From Kutzneria sp. 744 (GTDB lineage: Bacteria; Actinomycetota; Actinomycetes; Mycobacteriales; Pseudonocardiaceae): 64,000 nucleotides of DNA. Positions 27,212 through 36,065 of the stretch are shown here, piece by piece. The notes beneath the pieces were generated by a model that worked only from the letters and a program-made list of their open reading frames with translations, had not been told where the DNA came from and ran no database searches. The position numbers and the translations under genes are program-made. The stretch is taken from contig NZ_KK037166.1 of assembly GCF_000568255.1 (NCBI RefSeq), forward strand, positions 7,065,171 to 7,129,170. Direction: 5' to 3'. How positions within the stretch are numbered: the stretch's first letter is position 1; every line of letters begins with the position of its first letter.

Positions 27212-28545
27212 CGCGACAGTTCTCCGTCCGAGATCCAGGACCCGTGGAAGCCGGCCGGCACCCGACGGGGCAGTTGCACCGAGGCGACCGGCTTGGCCGC
27301 CACGTCGGTGGCATCGTGCACGAGCAGTTGGGAGGCGACGGTCGGATCGGTGTTGGTGACGATCGACAGCAGCCAGCCCTCATCCTCCCCGGCGGAGTCC
27401 GTGGCCGGGACGAAAACTGCCTCACCGGCCCGCCAGTCTGCCCCGAGTTCGTGCCGGGCGATCTGGCCGCGGTCGCTGTCGTACTTGATGATCGCGTGGT
27501 CGGACACCGCGTACAGGTAGCGGTTGGGCAGGCCGACGCGGCGGTCGTCGACGGTCGGGAACTCGGCGCTGCCGTCGTCCAGCTGCTGCTCGGTGACCTT
27601 GCCGGTGGCCGGGTCGAGGATCCAGCGGTGCAGCTTGCTCACGGCCGCGGCGGCGGCCTGCTCGGCCTGCGGCGTCGCGCCGCCGGTGCGGGACCAGGTC
27701 TTGAACCAGGCCTCGCGGCTGTACCGGATGGCGTCCAGCACGATCCGCCCCTGCTCGTCCTCGCGGGCGTTGCCGACGTGGAAGACATAGCACGGCTCGA
27801 CCTCGAACCACTGCACGGTCGCGCTGTCCTTGCCCATCACGCCGATCCGTGACGTGTACTTGTCGTTCCACTGGTACGGCATGCCGCGGCCGACCATCTC
27901 CCTGTCGAACACGATCGGCAGGTCCAGCCACACGATGTGGTTCTTGGTGACGGCGAAGTCGTGCATCATCGTCGGCCCCGGCACCTGAACCGGGAAGCTG
28001 GTGACCAGCTCGCCGTCGGCCGAAAGCCGGTGGTAGGTCAGGAAAGGCGGCCGGACGCTGTAGTCGAACAGGTGCAGCTCGCCGGTCTCCGGGTCTTCCT
28101 TGGGGTGGGCGGTCATGCCGGTGGTGAGGCGGCCGCCGAAGTCGCACGGCCCGACCGTGTCGAGCTCGGGCGTCATCTCGTACGGGTAGCTGGTCTCCAT
28201 CAGCGCGAAGATCTTGCCGCCGTGCTCGATGACGGAGGTGTTGGCGGCGCCGGCGGCCAGGTCGACCGTGCCGTCCGGACGGTGGAAGGGCGCGTTCTTC
28301 GTGCGCACCCAACGGTTCCGGTACCACTCGGCCCGGCCCTGGTCGAGGCGGATGCCGTGGATCATGCCGGCCCCGATGAACCAGTGGCCGGGGTCGTCGC
28401 CGGGCCGCGGGTTGGGGCCGTTGCGGAAGTAGCGGCCGGTCAGCTCGGTCGGCAGCGCGCCCTCGACGTGCAGGTCGAAGGCCTGGATCTCGTCGTCGAC
28501 CGGGGCCAGGTGCCCGGTCAGGTAGTTCGGGGTCGGTTCCGTCAT
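27208..28545 (-). CDS. carotenoid cleavage oxygenase family protein
   Basis: A 445-residue non-heme iron dioxygenase that cleaves carotenoids or stilbene-like double bonds. The four iron His occur in TAHPKEDP, MMHDFAVTKNH, YVFHVGNARED and GFHGSWISDGE; RYFRNGPNPRPG and HWFIGAGMIHGI are family landmarks near the N-terminus. ATG at 28545 chosen; a longer frame would run through the operator. Product could be an apocarotenoid or aromatic aldehyde. A palindromic site at 28573-28590 suggests repressor control. Confidence 0.88.
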   Translation of the reverse strand: MTEPTPNYLTGHLAPVDDEIQAFDLHVEGALPTELTGRYFRNGPNPRPGDDPGHWFIGAGMIHGIRLDQGRAEWYRNRWVRTKNAPFHRPDGTVDLAAGAANTSVIEHGGKIFALMETSYPYEMTPELDTVGPCDFGGRLTTGMTAHPKEDPETGELHLFDYSVRPPFLTYHRLSADGELVTSFPVQVPGPTMMHDFAVTKNHIVWLDLPIVFDREMVGRGMPYQWNDKYTSRIGVMGKDSATVQWFEVEPCYVFHVGNAREDEQGRIVLDAIRYSREAWFKTWSRTGGATPQAEQAAAAAVSKLHRWILDPATGKVTEQQLDDGSAEFPTVDDRRVGLPNRYLYAVSDHAIIKYDSDRGQIARHELGADWRAGEAVFVPATDSAGEDEGWLLSIVTNTDPTVASQLLVHDATDVAAKPVASVQLPRRVPAGFHGSWISDGELSR

Positions 28546-28572
28546 ATCCCAACGGTGACACGTAGGCCATGA

Positions 28573-28590
28573 CATGTCAATAATGACATG
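28573..28590. promoter_or_regulatory. palindromic operator upstream of carotenoid oxygenase
   Basis: CATGTCA (28573-28579) and TGACATG (28584-28590) form a perfect inverted repeat with a four-base AT spacer, 28 bases before the oxygenase start. The flanks repeat ATGACA again, extending partial symmetry. Size fits a TetR or MarR dimer. No regulator gene adjoins. Confidence 0.6.
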
Positions 28591-28723
28591 ACAAGCCTGA
28601 AGGGTGGGCACCGAGCGTCGACTCGACGGGCGGATCCGGTGACGTCGTCAGGTTGGCTGACACCGCCGCCGCCGACCGCTGGCAGAGTGGGGCCGATTCG
28701 TCGGCCGGAAGCGGAGGTCCGCC

Positions 28724-29473
28724 ATGCCCGAGGCGAGCGCGTACGCGCGGGGAGTGCCGTGCTGGATCGACCTGTCCTGCACGGACATCAATGCCAGCAA
28801 GGAGTTCTACACGGCGCTGTTCGGCTGGGAGTACTTCGTCGGCCCGCCGGAGAGCGGCCACTACACACAGGCGCTGCTCGGCGGGAAGTCCGTCGCCGGG
28901 ATGATCCAGCAGGCCCCCGACCAGGCCGACATGCCCGTCGCGTGGACGACGTACCTCAAGGCCGACGACGCCGACCTCACGCACAAGGCCATCGTCGAGC
29001 ACGGCGGCCAGCCGATGACCGAGGTCATCGACGTCATGGGGGAGGGCCGGATGATCGTCGCGGCCGATCCGACCGGCGGCGTGTTCGCCGTCTGGGAGCC
29101 CGGCCGGCACATCGGCTCACGCGTGGTGAACGAGCCCGGCAGCGTCATCTGGAACGAGCTGTCGACGCCCAACGCCCCACGGGCGCGGGAGTTCTACTCG
29201 GCGGTGTTCGGCCTGGAGATCGGGGATCGGATGCCGGAGTTCGACTTCACGTCGATCAGGGCCGAGGGGCGGGACGTGGGCGGGATCTTCACCGTGCCGG
29301 ACGCCCAGCCGGAGTGGCGGGTCTACTTCGCCGTGGCCGACACGGACGCCACCGCCGCCATCGCCGACAGCAACGGGGCCACGGTCCTCGTCCAGCCCAA
29401 GGACACCCCGTTCGGCCGCATGTCCGTGATCCAGGACCCCCAGGGCGCCGTCTTCGCCCTCATGTCCACCTGA
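28724..29473 (+). CDS. VOC (glyoxalase-like) family protein with two domains
   Basis: A 249-residue protein made of two vicinal-oxygen-chelate modules: first WIDLSCTDINASKEFYTALFGW with GGVFAVWEP, second VIWNELSTPNAPRAREFYSAVFG with FGRMSVIQDPQGAVFAL. The arrangement matches actinobacterial CFP30B-like proteins. Metal ligands are incomplete, so glyoxalase activity is uncertain; some relatives bind small molecules. Monocistronic. Confidence 0.82.
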   Translation: MPEASAYARGVPCWIDLSCTDINASKEFYTALFGWEYFVGPPESGHYTQALLGGKSVAGMIQQAPDQADMPVAWTTYLKADDADLTHKAIVEHGGQPMTEVIDVMGEGRMIVAADPTGGVFAVWEPGRHIGSRVVNEPGSVIWNELSTPNAPRAREFYSAVFGLEIGDRMPEFDFTSIRAEGRDVGGIFTVPDAQPEWRVYFAVADTDATAAIADSNGATVLVQPKDTPFGRMSVIQDPQGAVFALMST

Positions 29474-29505
29474 ACCCCCCTTGATGCAGGGAAGGACGCC
29501 TTACT

Positions 29506-29822
29506 ACTTACTTGCGAGCTAGTTGGGGGAGCCGTTACCTATCACTAACGTATCCATCTAGTCCCCGAACCACGTACCACGGGTCTAGTTGACTTACAGT
29601 TTACACTTGGGTATGGTCTGCGAAGGCCATGGGTCAGACTCGAGTAGATACAACGAGGGCATACAATGTGGGTTTGACGTATCTTAGACGCTGTCCCAAA
29701 GGGAGGTCAGCAAAAGGTGCACCACACACCCCTACCCATTGATCCCTAGAATTAGAGTTTGAACGACCCGTAGGCAGGAGATAGCTCGAGTACTTCGTCA
29801 TCTCTGATCACCGCCGGGTAAT
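29506..29822. other. compositionally anomalous non-coding stretch D
   Basis: About 317 bases of near-even base composition without coding signal. On its left, CCCTTGATGCAGGGAAGGAC (29479-29498 region) looks like the start of an intergenic palindromic repeat that is then cut off. On its right the stop codon of the secreted protein at 29827 follows at once. No gene is visibly cut here. Confidence 0.6.
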
Positions 29823-29826
29823 AACA

Positions 29827-30318
29827 TCAGCGGACCAGCGCCGGGGCGGGCCCGTGGTCGGCGGGGGCGTTGCCGCCGCCGTTGCCGGCGTCGCTGTCGC
29901 CGTCGTCGTGGCCGCCGCCACCGCCCAGCAGGCCGCTGAGCAGGCCGGACAGGGAGTCGAGCAGGCCGCTGACCAGGCCCGTCACCGAGTCGAGGATGCC
30001 GCTGCGGGGCTGCGGGCCGGCGAGGGCGTCGGCCAGTTGGGAGCGCTGCTGCTCGGCGTGGCCGAGGCACATGGCGACGGCCGGGCTCATGGCCTGGCGG
30101 TCGACGTCCTTGCGGACCTGGGCCAGGGCGGGGGCGAGGTCGGTGACGGCGGCGCGCACGGCGTCGACGTCCTTGGCCTGCCAGGCGGCGGCGAGACGGT
30201 CGCGGCCCTGCTGAACCTGCTGGGCCAGCGTCGGGGTGCTGGCCTGGGCCAGGCCGGAGACGCCGAGCACGGCGGCTACCAGCGTGGCGGCGATGATCCC
30301 GACAACGGTCTTGGGCAT
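29827..30318 (-). CDS. hypothetical secreted protein
   Basis: A 163-residue exported protein: signal peptide MPKTVVGIIAATLVAAVLG with cleavage after AQA, a helical segment rich in Gln/Ala (QQVQQGRDRLAAAWQAKDVD, VRKDVDRQAMSPAVAMCLG), then a run of DSVTGLVSGLLDSLSGLLSG amphipathic repeats and a Gly/Asp-rich disordered tail. No family recognised. Confidence 0.65.
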   Translation of the reverse strand: MPKTVVGIIAATLVAAVLGVSGLAQASTPTLAQQVQQGRDRLAAAWQAKDVDAVRAAVTDLAPALAQVRKDVDRQAMSPAVAMCLGHAEQQRSQLADALAGPQPRSGILDSVTGLVSGLLDSLSGLLSGLLGGGGGHDDGDSDAGNGGGNAPADHGPAPALVR

Positions 30319-30388
30319 CGTTGACCTCTGGGTGGGTGTCGGAACAGGACGCGCTCATAGTTGACCCGTGAAGCACTTTTCGCCCGTT

Positions 30389-32320
30389 CTAGATCACCCG
30401 ATCGGGGAACTCCGCCTGGAACAGGGCCAGTAGAGCCGTTGTCTTGACCGCCGTTTCCTCGTACTCACCGTCCGGAATGGACAGTGCGACCACGGCCCCG
30501 CCGACGCCGTAGGAGACCTGGCCGGGCGTGACGACGGCGGTGCGGATCACCACGCTGAGGTCCACCGCGCCGCTGAGCGAGAAGTAGCCGACGGCCCCCG
30601 AGTAGACACCACGGGCGGAGCCCTCCAGCCGGTCGATGATCTGCATCGTGCGGATCTTGGGCGCGCCGGTCATGGAGCCGGGCGGGAAGGCGGCGCGCAC
30701 GCAGTCCACGGCCGAGGCATCGGGCCGCAGCCGGGCGGTGATCGTCGACACGAGCTGGTGCACGGTCGCGTAACTCTCCACGTCGAACAGCGTCGGCACG
30801 CGGACGCTGCCGACCTCGGCCACTCGGGCCAGGTCGTTGCGCACCAGGTCGACGATCATCAAGCTCTCGGAGCGATCCTTCTCGCTGGTCCGAAGTTCCT
30901 CCCGCAGCAACGCATCTCGTTCACGGTCGGCGCTGCGCGGTCGAGTTCCCTTGATGGGTTTGGATTCCACGACACCGTCGGCGTCAATGCGCAGGAATCG
31001 TTCCGGTGACGTGCTGAGGATGTGCATGTCACCGAACTTCAGCAGCGCGCCGAAGGGGGCCGGGCTGGTGCGCCGCAGGAATCGGTAAGCCTGCCAAGGA
31101 TCCACGTCGGCGTCGACGGTGATCCGGTTGGTCAGGTTCACCTCGTACGTCTCGCCTTCGACGATGGCCTGCTGGCAGGCGGTGATGGCGTCAAGGTACT
31201 GCTCCCGGTCGTGCCGCAACGAGATCGGTGTCGGATCGAATGCTTCGGCAGGCACGAAGTCCACATTGGACAAATGGTCCAGCAGTGAGAGCTTCGAAGG
31301 GTCGAGCCCGAGCATGTACGTGGTGTTCTCGACGTGATCGAAGACCACGGCGTGATCGGCGAACATCATGGCCGCGTCCGGATACGGCGACCGGTGGGTG
31401 GCATCGCCGCCGCACTCCGACTTCAGCTCGTAGCCGAGATAGCCGACCCACCCCAGGGTGAAGTCGAACGGCACGTCCGCGATCGCCTTGACACCGCCGA
31501 GTTCGGCGGCGAGCCAGTCGAAGAAGGACCCGTCGACATCGGCCGGCGTGACGCAGCGAGACGCGGAGCCCATGATGGAGAACCGGCCGATCCCGTTGCT
31601 GTCCAACCAGAACGCGTGCTCGGACTGAAGGAACAGCTGATCGAACACGGACTCCGGGTCCATCAACGTGTCCATCCGGCGCACATGGACGGCCAGTGGC
31701 TCGCGCTCCGGCCTCGCAGAAAGAGTCCTGATCACCGGGCGAGGCAGCACGGGCGTCAGGTCGGCGAAGTTGCGCAGCAGCCGGTGCCCGTGCTCGGTGC
31801 GGATGGACTCGGGATGGAACTGCACGCCCCACAACGGTTTCGTCCGGTGCCGCAACCCCATCAGCACCCCGTCCGGCGTCCACGCGGTCGGCTCCAACGA
31901 CTCGGGCAGGTCCGTCACGGCGAGCGAGTGATAGCGCACGGCCCGGAACGGCGACGGCAACCCGGCGAACAGCCCGGTCCCGTTGTGCTCGACCGGCGAG
32001 GTCCGCCCGTGCCGGGGCTCGTCGGCCCGCCCGACCTTGGCGCCGTGCAGATGGGCGATCGCCTGATGTCCGAGGCACACGCCGAGCAGGGGCAGCTCGC
32101 AGCGGGCGATGAGCTCACGGCACAGGCCCAGGTCGGCCTGGTGTTCGGGCGTGCCGGGCCCGGGCGACACCACGACGTTGTCGCACTCGGCCAGCAGCCC
32201 GACGGTGAGGGCGGGATCGTCGTTGCGCAGCACGGTCGGCGCGCACCCGGTGACCTCGGCCAGGTAGTGGGCCAGGTTGTGGGTGAACGAGTCGTAGTTG
32301 TCGACCAGCAGCGTCCGCAC
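30389..32320 (-). CDS. pabAB: fused aminodeoxychorismate synthase (PabA-PabB)
   Basis: A 643-residue fusion that turns chorismate and glutamine into 4-amino-4-deoxychorismate, the precursor of p-aminobenzoate for folate or secondary metabolites. Residues 1-190 are the class I glutaminase (Cys in GVCLGHQAIAHLHG, His-x-Glu in QFHPESI). The PabB part follows, with PIKGTRPRS near residue 455, whose Lys distinguishes aminodeoxychorismate synthase from anthranilate synthase (Ala there), and AAFPPGSMTGAPKIRTM. Divergent from the mce operon. Confidence 0.92.
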   Translation of the reverse strand: MRTLLVDNYDSFTHNLAHYLAEVTGCAPTVLRNDDPALTVGLLAECDNVVVSPGPGTPEHQADLGLCRELIARCELPLLGVCLGHQAIAHLHGAKVGRADEPRHGRTSPVEHNGTGLFAGLPSPFRAVRYHSLAVTDLPESLEPTAWTPDGVLMGLRHRTKPLWGVQFHPESIRTEHGHRLLRNFADLTPVLPRPVIRTLSARPEREPLAVHVRRMDTLMDPESVFDQLFLQSEHAFWLDSNGIGRFSIMGSASRCVTPADVDGSFFDWLAAELGGVKAIADVPFDFTLGWVGYLGYELKSECGGDATHRSPYPDAAMMFADHAVVFDHVENTTYMLGLDPSKLSLLDHLSNVDFVPAEAFDPTPISLRHDREQYLDAITACQQAIVEGETYEVNLTNRITVDADVDPWQAYRFLRRTSPAPFGALLKFGDMHILSTSPERFLRIDADGVVESKPIKGTRPRSADRERDALLREELRTSEKDRSESLMIVDLVRNDLARVAEVGSVRVPTLFDVESYATVHQLVSTITARLRPDASAVDCVRAAFPPGSMTGAPKIRTMQIIDRLEGSARGVYSGAVGYFSLSGAVDLSVVIRTAVVTPGQVSYGVGGAVVALSIPDGEYEETAVKTTALLALFQAEFPDRVI

Positions 32321-32524
32321 GCGGCGACGGTAACCGACCAGGCCGGTCGCGGGTACGGATTGTGCGCCACCGAACGGCGGTTATCCCATGGCCGAATGAC
32401 CGTTCACCACTTCGGGCGACCGATCGAAAACACGCTGTCAGCAAACGGCCCACCAAAGACTGAGCGCAACTCACCAATTAGTGGCTGGGGTATACAAGTC
32501 GACGGCCTCGGGAAGGGAGGCGTC

Positions 32525-33271
32525 GTGCTGCGCAAACCGGCCGCCGCGATCGGCGGTTTCTACGCCACCTCGCTCGACTCGGTCCGGTTCGCGTTCCGCC
32601 GTCCCTTCCAGGTCCGCGAATTCGTGCGCCAGTCGTGGTTCATCGCCGGCGTGTGCCTGGCGCCGACCCTGCTGATGTCGATTCCGTTCTGCGTCATCAC
32701 CGTCTTCCAGCTCAACCAGCTGCTGATCGAACTGGGCGGCGCCGACCTGTCCGGCGCGGGCGCCGGCCTCGGCGTCGTAAGGGAGATCGCGCCGCTGGTC
32801 AGCGCCCTGGTCGTGGCCGGGTCCGGGGCCACGGCGATCTGTGCCGACCTCGGCGCGCGCAAGATCCGCGAGGAGATCGACGCGGTTCGCACGCTGGGCC
32901 TGCACCCGGTGCACCGCCTGGTCGTGCCGCGCGTGCTGGCCGCGACGGTCGTCGCGCTGTGTCTGAACGGCATGGTGACGCTGGTCGGCCTGCTGGCCGG
33001 CTACGTGTTCTCGGTGTACGTCCAGCACGCCAGCCCGGGCCTGTTCATGGCCAACCTCACGCTGCTCGTCGGCCCGAAGGACTTCCTGGTCAGCGAATTC
33101 AAGGCCGCCGTGTTCGGGCTGCTGGCCGGGCTGGTGGCCTGTCATCTCGGACTGACGGCCAAGGGCGGCCCGAAAGGCGTCGGCGACGCCGTCAACCAGA
33201 CCGTGGTGTGCGGATTCCTGCTGCTGTTCCTGGCCAACAGCCTGATCACCGCGTTGTTCCTGAGGAGCTGA
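32525..33271 (+). CDS. Mce operon permease YrbE-A (MlaE family)
   Basis: A 248-residue membrane protein, first gene of the mce operon. GTG at 32525 with GGGAGG upstream. Carries the MlaE-family core: LVVAGSGATAICADLGARKIREEIDAVRTLG (positions about 100-130, the loop that contacts the MceG ATPase) and VVPRVLAATVVAL, with five to six helices. It pairs with the next gene to form the ABC permease dimer for lipid or sterol uptake. No MceG ATPase gene is in the window. Confidence 0.9.
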   Translation: MLRKPAAAIGGFYATSLDSVRFAFRRPFQVREFVRQSWFIAGVCLAPTLLMSIPFCVITVFQLNQLLIELGGADLSGAGAGLGVVREIAPLVSALVVAGSGATAICADLGARKIREEIDAVRTLGLHPVHRLVVPRVLAATVVALCLNGMVTLVGLLAGYVFSVYVQHASPGLFMANLTLLVGPKDFLVSEFKAAVFGLLAGLVACHLGLTAKGGPKGVGDAVNQTVVCGFLLLFLANSLITALFLRS

Positions 33272-33273
33272 CG

Positions 33274-34062
33274 ATGCTGGGTTCGATCGGCCGCCAACTG
33301 GAATTCCACGGCCGCGTGTACGCGAAAGTGCCGAGTGCGCTGTGCAAGTACCGGCGGGAAGTGCTCCGGCTGCTCGCGGAAACGAGCATGGGCACCGGCG
33401 GACTGGCCGTGATCGGCGGGACCGCGGCCGTGGTGGCGTTCATGACAGCGGCCGTCGGCGTGGAGGTCGGCCTCCAGGGCTACGCGGCGCTGAACGACAT
33501 CGGCGCGGGCGCGCTGGCCGGGTTTCTCTCCTCCTACGCCAACACCCGCGAGGCCGCCCCGCTGATCGCCGGCATCGCCCTGACGGCGACGGTCGGCGCC
33601 GGCTTCACCGCGCAGCTGGGGGCGATGCGGGTCAGCGAGGAGATCGACGCCCTGGAGGTGATGGCCATTCCGTCGCTGCCGTTCCTGGTGAGCACGCGGA
33701 TCATCGCCGGCCTGCTGGCCATCGTGCCGCTGTTCGCGCTGGCCGTGCTGACCTCGTTCACGGCCACCAAGTTCATCGTCACGGTCGGCTTCGGCCAGCC
33801 GGCCGGCACCTACCAGCACTACTTCGACGTCTTCCTCAATCCGACGGACCTGTTTTGGGCCTTCGCCAAGGCGCTGATGATGGCGGTCGTCGTCATGTCC
33901 GTGCACTGCTACCACGGCTTCACCGCCCGTGGCGGCCCCGCCGGCGTGGGCATCGCGGTCGGCCGGGCCGTGCGAACGTCGCTGGTGGTGGTGCTGCTGG
34001 TGGACATGGCGGTCGACTTCACGGTGTTCGGCAACGCCTCGACAGTGCACATAGCCGGATGA
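33274..34062 (+). CDS. Mce operon permease YrbE-B (MlaE family)
   Basis: A 262-residue partner permease, two bases after YrbE-A. It has ETSMGTGGLAVIGGTAAVV, the MlaE loop AQLGAMRVSEEIDALEVM and IPSLPFLVSTRIIAGLLA, and TARGGPAGVGIAVGRAVRTS near the C-terminus. Its stop overlaps the first Mce start within a small tandem duplication (34047-34079). Confidence 0.9.
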   Translation: MLGSIGRQLEFHGRVYAKVPSALCKYRREVLRLLAETSMGTGGLAVIGGTAAVVAFMTAAVGVEVGLQGYAALNDIGAGALAGFLSSYANTREAAPLIAGIALTATVGAGFTAQLGAMRVSEEIDALEVMAIPSLPFLVSTRIIAGLLAIVPLFALAVLTSFTATKFIVTVGFGQPAGTYQHYFDVFLNPTDLFWAFAKALMMAVVVMSVHCYHGFTARGGPAGVGIAVGRAVRTSLVVVLLVDMAVDFTVFGNASTVHIAG

Positions 34063-34079
34063 GGGCACATAGCCGGATG
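34047..34079 (+). repeat. 17-base tandem duplication at the YrbE-B/MceA junction
   Basis: GCACATAGCCGGATGA occurs at 34047-34062 and again at 34064-34079, joined by one extra G. Each copy carries an ATG. The first ATG (34059) overlaps the yrbE stop as ATGA; the second (34077) is in the same frame, so MceA can start at either. Confidence 0.85.
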
Positions 34080-35087
34080 AACCGCCACAGCGTGCTCGGG
34101 GCCGCCTTCGTCGTCGCCGTGCTGGTGGCGTCGGCGCTGGTCGCCGCGCAGTTCCAGGGCGCGCTGGACCGGGTCGTGCCGATCACCGTGCTGGCCGGCC
34201 GCGCCGGGCTGCTGATGGATCATGGGGCCCAGGTGAAGGTTCTCGGCGTCACAGTCGGCTCGGTCCGCAGCGTCACACCGTCCGCTGACGGCGCGGAGCT
34301 CGGCGTCGGCCTCTACCCGGACGAGGCCGTCAAGGTACCTGCGGACGTCACGGCGAATGTGGTGCCGCTGACCATCTTCGGGGCCAAGTACATCGAGCTG
34401 ATCCGGCCCGCGCAGCCGTCGCCGCCGATCAAGGCCGGCGCGGTGATCGGCGGCAGCCGCGTGGCGGTGGAGATCAACGAGACGTTCGAGCACGTGCTGG
34501 GCCAACTGAAGGCGATCGAGCCGAGCAAGTTCAACCTGGCCCTGACTGCCGTCGCCGATGCCTTGCGGGGCAACGGGGACAAGCTGGGCGAGCTGTCCAC
34601 CAACCTCGACGGCTACCTCGGCCAGATCGATCCCAGTCTCCCGTCGCTGCACGACGACCTGGTCAAGGCCCCGGCGGTGCTCGACACGTACACGGCGGTC
34701 GTGCCTGATGCGATCCGTATCGGCGACAACCTCGGCGCCACCAGCGACACCCTGCTCTCGGCCCCGCTGGCGACCTTCCTGTTGTCCCTGACCAAGTTCG
34801 GCAACCAGAGCGGCGACTTCCTCGGCGGGCTGGACCAGCCGCTCACTGAGGCGTTGCAGATCAGCCGGCCGACCGCCGGCCTGCTGGCCGACTACGCCGC
34901 CATGTTCCCGTGCTTGTTCCAGGGGCTCGACCTCAACCGGAAGTTGTTGAGCCGCAACAAGGACAGCGGCCTGCACGTCGACATCGCGGTCGGGCCCGGG
35001 GCGAAGCCGTACCAGTACCCGCAGGACCTGCCACAGATCCGGCCGGGCACCGGGCCCAGCTGCCATGGAATGGCGGCCGGCCGGTGA
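34059..35087 (+). CDS. MCE family protein A
   Basis: A 342-residue (337 from the second ATG) substrate-binding subunit of the Mce importer. One N-terminal membrane helix (SVLGAAFVVAVLVASALVAA), then the MCE domain: VTVLAGRAGLLM-like LAGRAGLLMDHGAQVKVLG, TVGSVRSVTPSADGAELGV and GAKYIELIRP. A helical coiled region follows (NETFEHVLGQLKAIEPSKFN and on), forming part of the hexameric needle outside the membrane. Start overlaps the yrbE stop. Confidence 0.9.
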   Translation: MRAHSRMNRHSVLGAAFVVAVLVASALVAAQFQGALDRVVPITVLAGRAGLLMDHGAQVKVLGVTVGSVRSVTPSADGAELGVGLYPDEAVKVPADVTANVVPLTIFGAKYIELIRPAQPSPPIKAGAVIGGSRVAVEINETFEHVLGQLKAIEPSKFNLALTAVADALRGNGDKLGELSTNLDGYLGQIDPSLPSLHDDLVKAPAVLDTYTAVVPDAIRIGDNLGATSDTLLSAPLATFLLSLTKFGNQSGDFLGGLDQPLTEALQISRPTAGLLADYAAMFPCLFQGLDLNRKLLSRNKDSGLHVDIAVGPGAKPYQYPQDLPQIRPGTGPSCHGMAAGR

Positions 35088-36058
35088 AGTTCCTCGTCTT
35101 CTTACTCGTCAGCGTCGCCGCCGCAGTCCTGGTCGGCGTCACCTTGAGCGGCCGCGCGCCCGACGGACCGGCCGACGACTACCACGCGATCTTCGCCGAC
35201 GCCTCGAACCTCGTTGCCGGCGACGAGGTCCGGGTCGCCGGCATCCGCGTCGGCACCGTCGGCGAACTGTCCATCACGGACGGCAACCGGGTCCTGGTCA
35301 CGTTCTCGGCGCAGCGGACGGTCGCCATGACCACGGGCACCCACGCGGCCGTGAAGTACAAGAACCTGGTCGGCGACCGGTACCTGGAGCTGACCGCCGG
35401 CGACGGCCCGGCGCTGGCCCCGGACGGCACTATCCCGGTCGGCCAGACCGCGCCGGCCCTCGACCTGGACGCGTTGTTCAACGGCTTCAAGCCTTTGCTG
35501 GCCGCGCTGTCCCCGGAGCAGGTCAACTCCGTGTCCGGCGAGCTGGTGACCGTGTTGCAGGGCGAGGGCGGCACCATCGACGAACTGCTGGCCGCGCTGG
35601 CCTCCGTGACGTCCACCTTGGCCGATCGCGACCAGGTGATCGGCGACCTGGTCACGAACCTCGACGCCGTGCTGGCCAAGGTCAACACCACCGAGCTGGG
35701 GCAGTTGGTCACCCAGCTGCAACAGCTGGTCGGCGGCCTCGACGCGAATCGGGACGAGATCGGCGACGCCGTCACCCACATCGACGCGCTGACCGGGAAA
35801 ACGGCCCAGCTGCTGGGAGTTGTCCGAGAGCCGCTGCACGACGATATCGGCCACCTCGGCCAGCTCTCGACCACCCTGAACGCCAACAAGGACAGCCTCA
35901 CCGCCGCCCTGACCGCGCTCCCGGACGCCTACCAGCGGCTGTCCCGCGGGGCGGCCTGGGGCGGCTATTTCAACGTCTACCTGTGTGGTCTCGGCATCAA
36001 GCTCGCGGACCCGATCGCACTGCGCAGCGGCATAGCCCGCTGCCGGCCGACGAAGTGA
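35084..36058 (+). CDS. MCE family protein B
   Basis: A 324-residue Mce subunit. The N-terminal helix MKFLVFLLVSVAAAVLVGV is followed by the MCE domain (YHAIFADASNLVAGDEVRVA, GIRVGTVGELSI, AVKYKNLVGDRYLELTAG) and a long helical region with heptad-like Leu/Val spacing (LVTNLDAVLAKVNTTELGQL). GTG start overlaps the previous stop as GTGA. The C-terminus keeps the small Cys motif CGLGIK...RCRPT that is common in Mce1B-type proteins. Confidence 0.9.
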   Translation: MKFLVFLLVSVAAAVLVGVTLSGRAPDGPADDYHAIFADASNLVAGDEVRVAGIRVGTVGELSITDGNRVLVTFSAQRTVAMTTGTHAAVKYKNLVGDRYLELTAGDGPALAPDGTIPVGQTAPALDLDALFNGFKPLLAALSPEQVNSVSGELVTVLQGEGGTIDELLAALASVTSTLADRDQVIGDLVTNLDAVLAKVNTTELGQLVTQLQQLVGGLDANRDEIGDAVTHIDALTGKTAQLLGVVREPLHDDIGHLGQLSTTLNANKDSLTAALTALPDAYQRLSRGAAWGGYFNVYLCGLGIKLADPIALRSGIARCRPTK

Positions 36059-36065
36059 GGGCGGC

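Noticed and set aside
3509..29822. Anomalous low-GC stretches as insertion sequences or horizontally acquired islands
   Set aside because: No transposase, terminal inverted repeats, target duplications, integrase or tRNA junctions at any of the four; no coding content.
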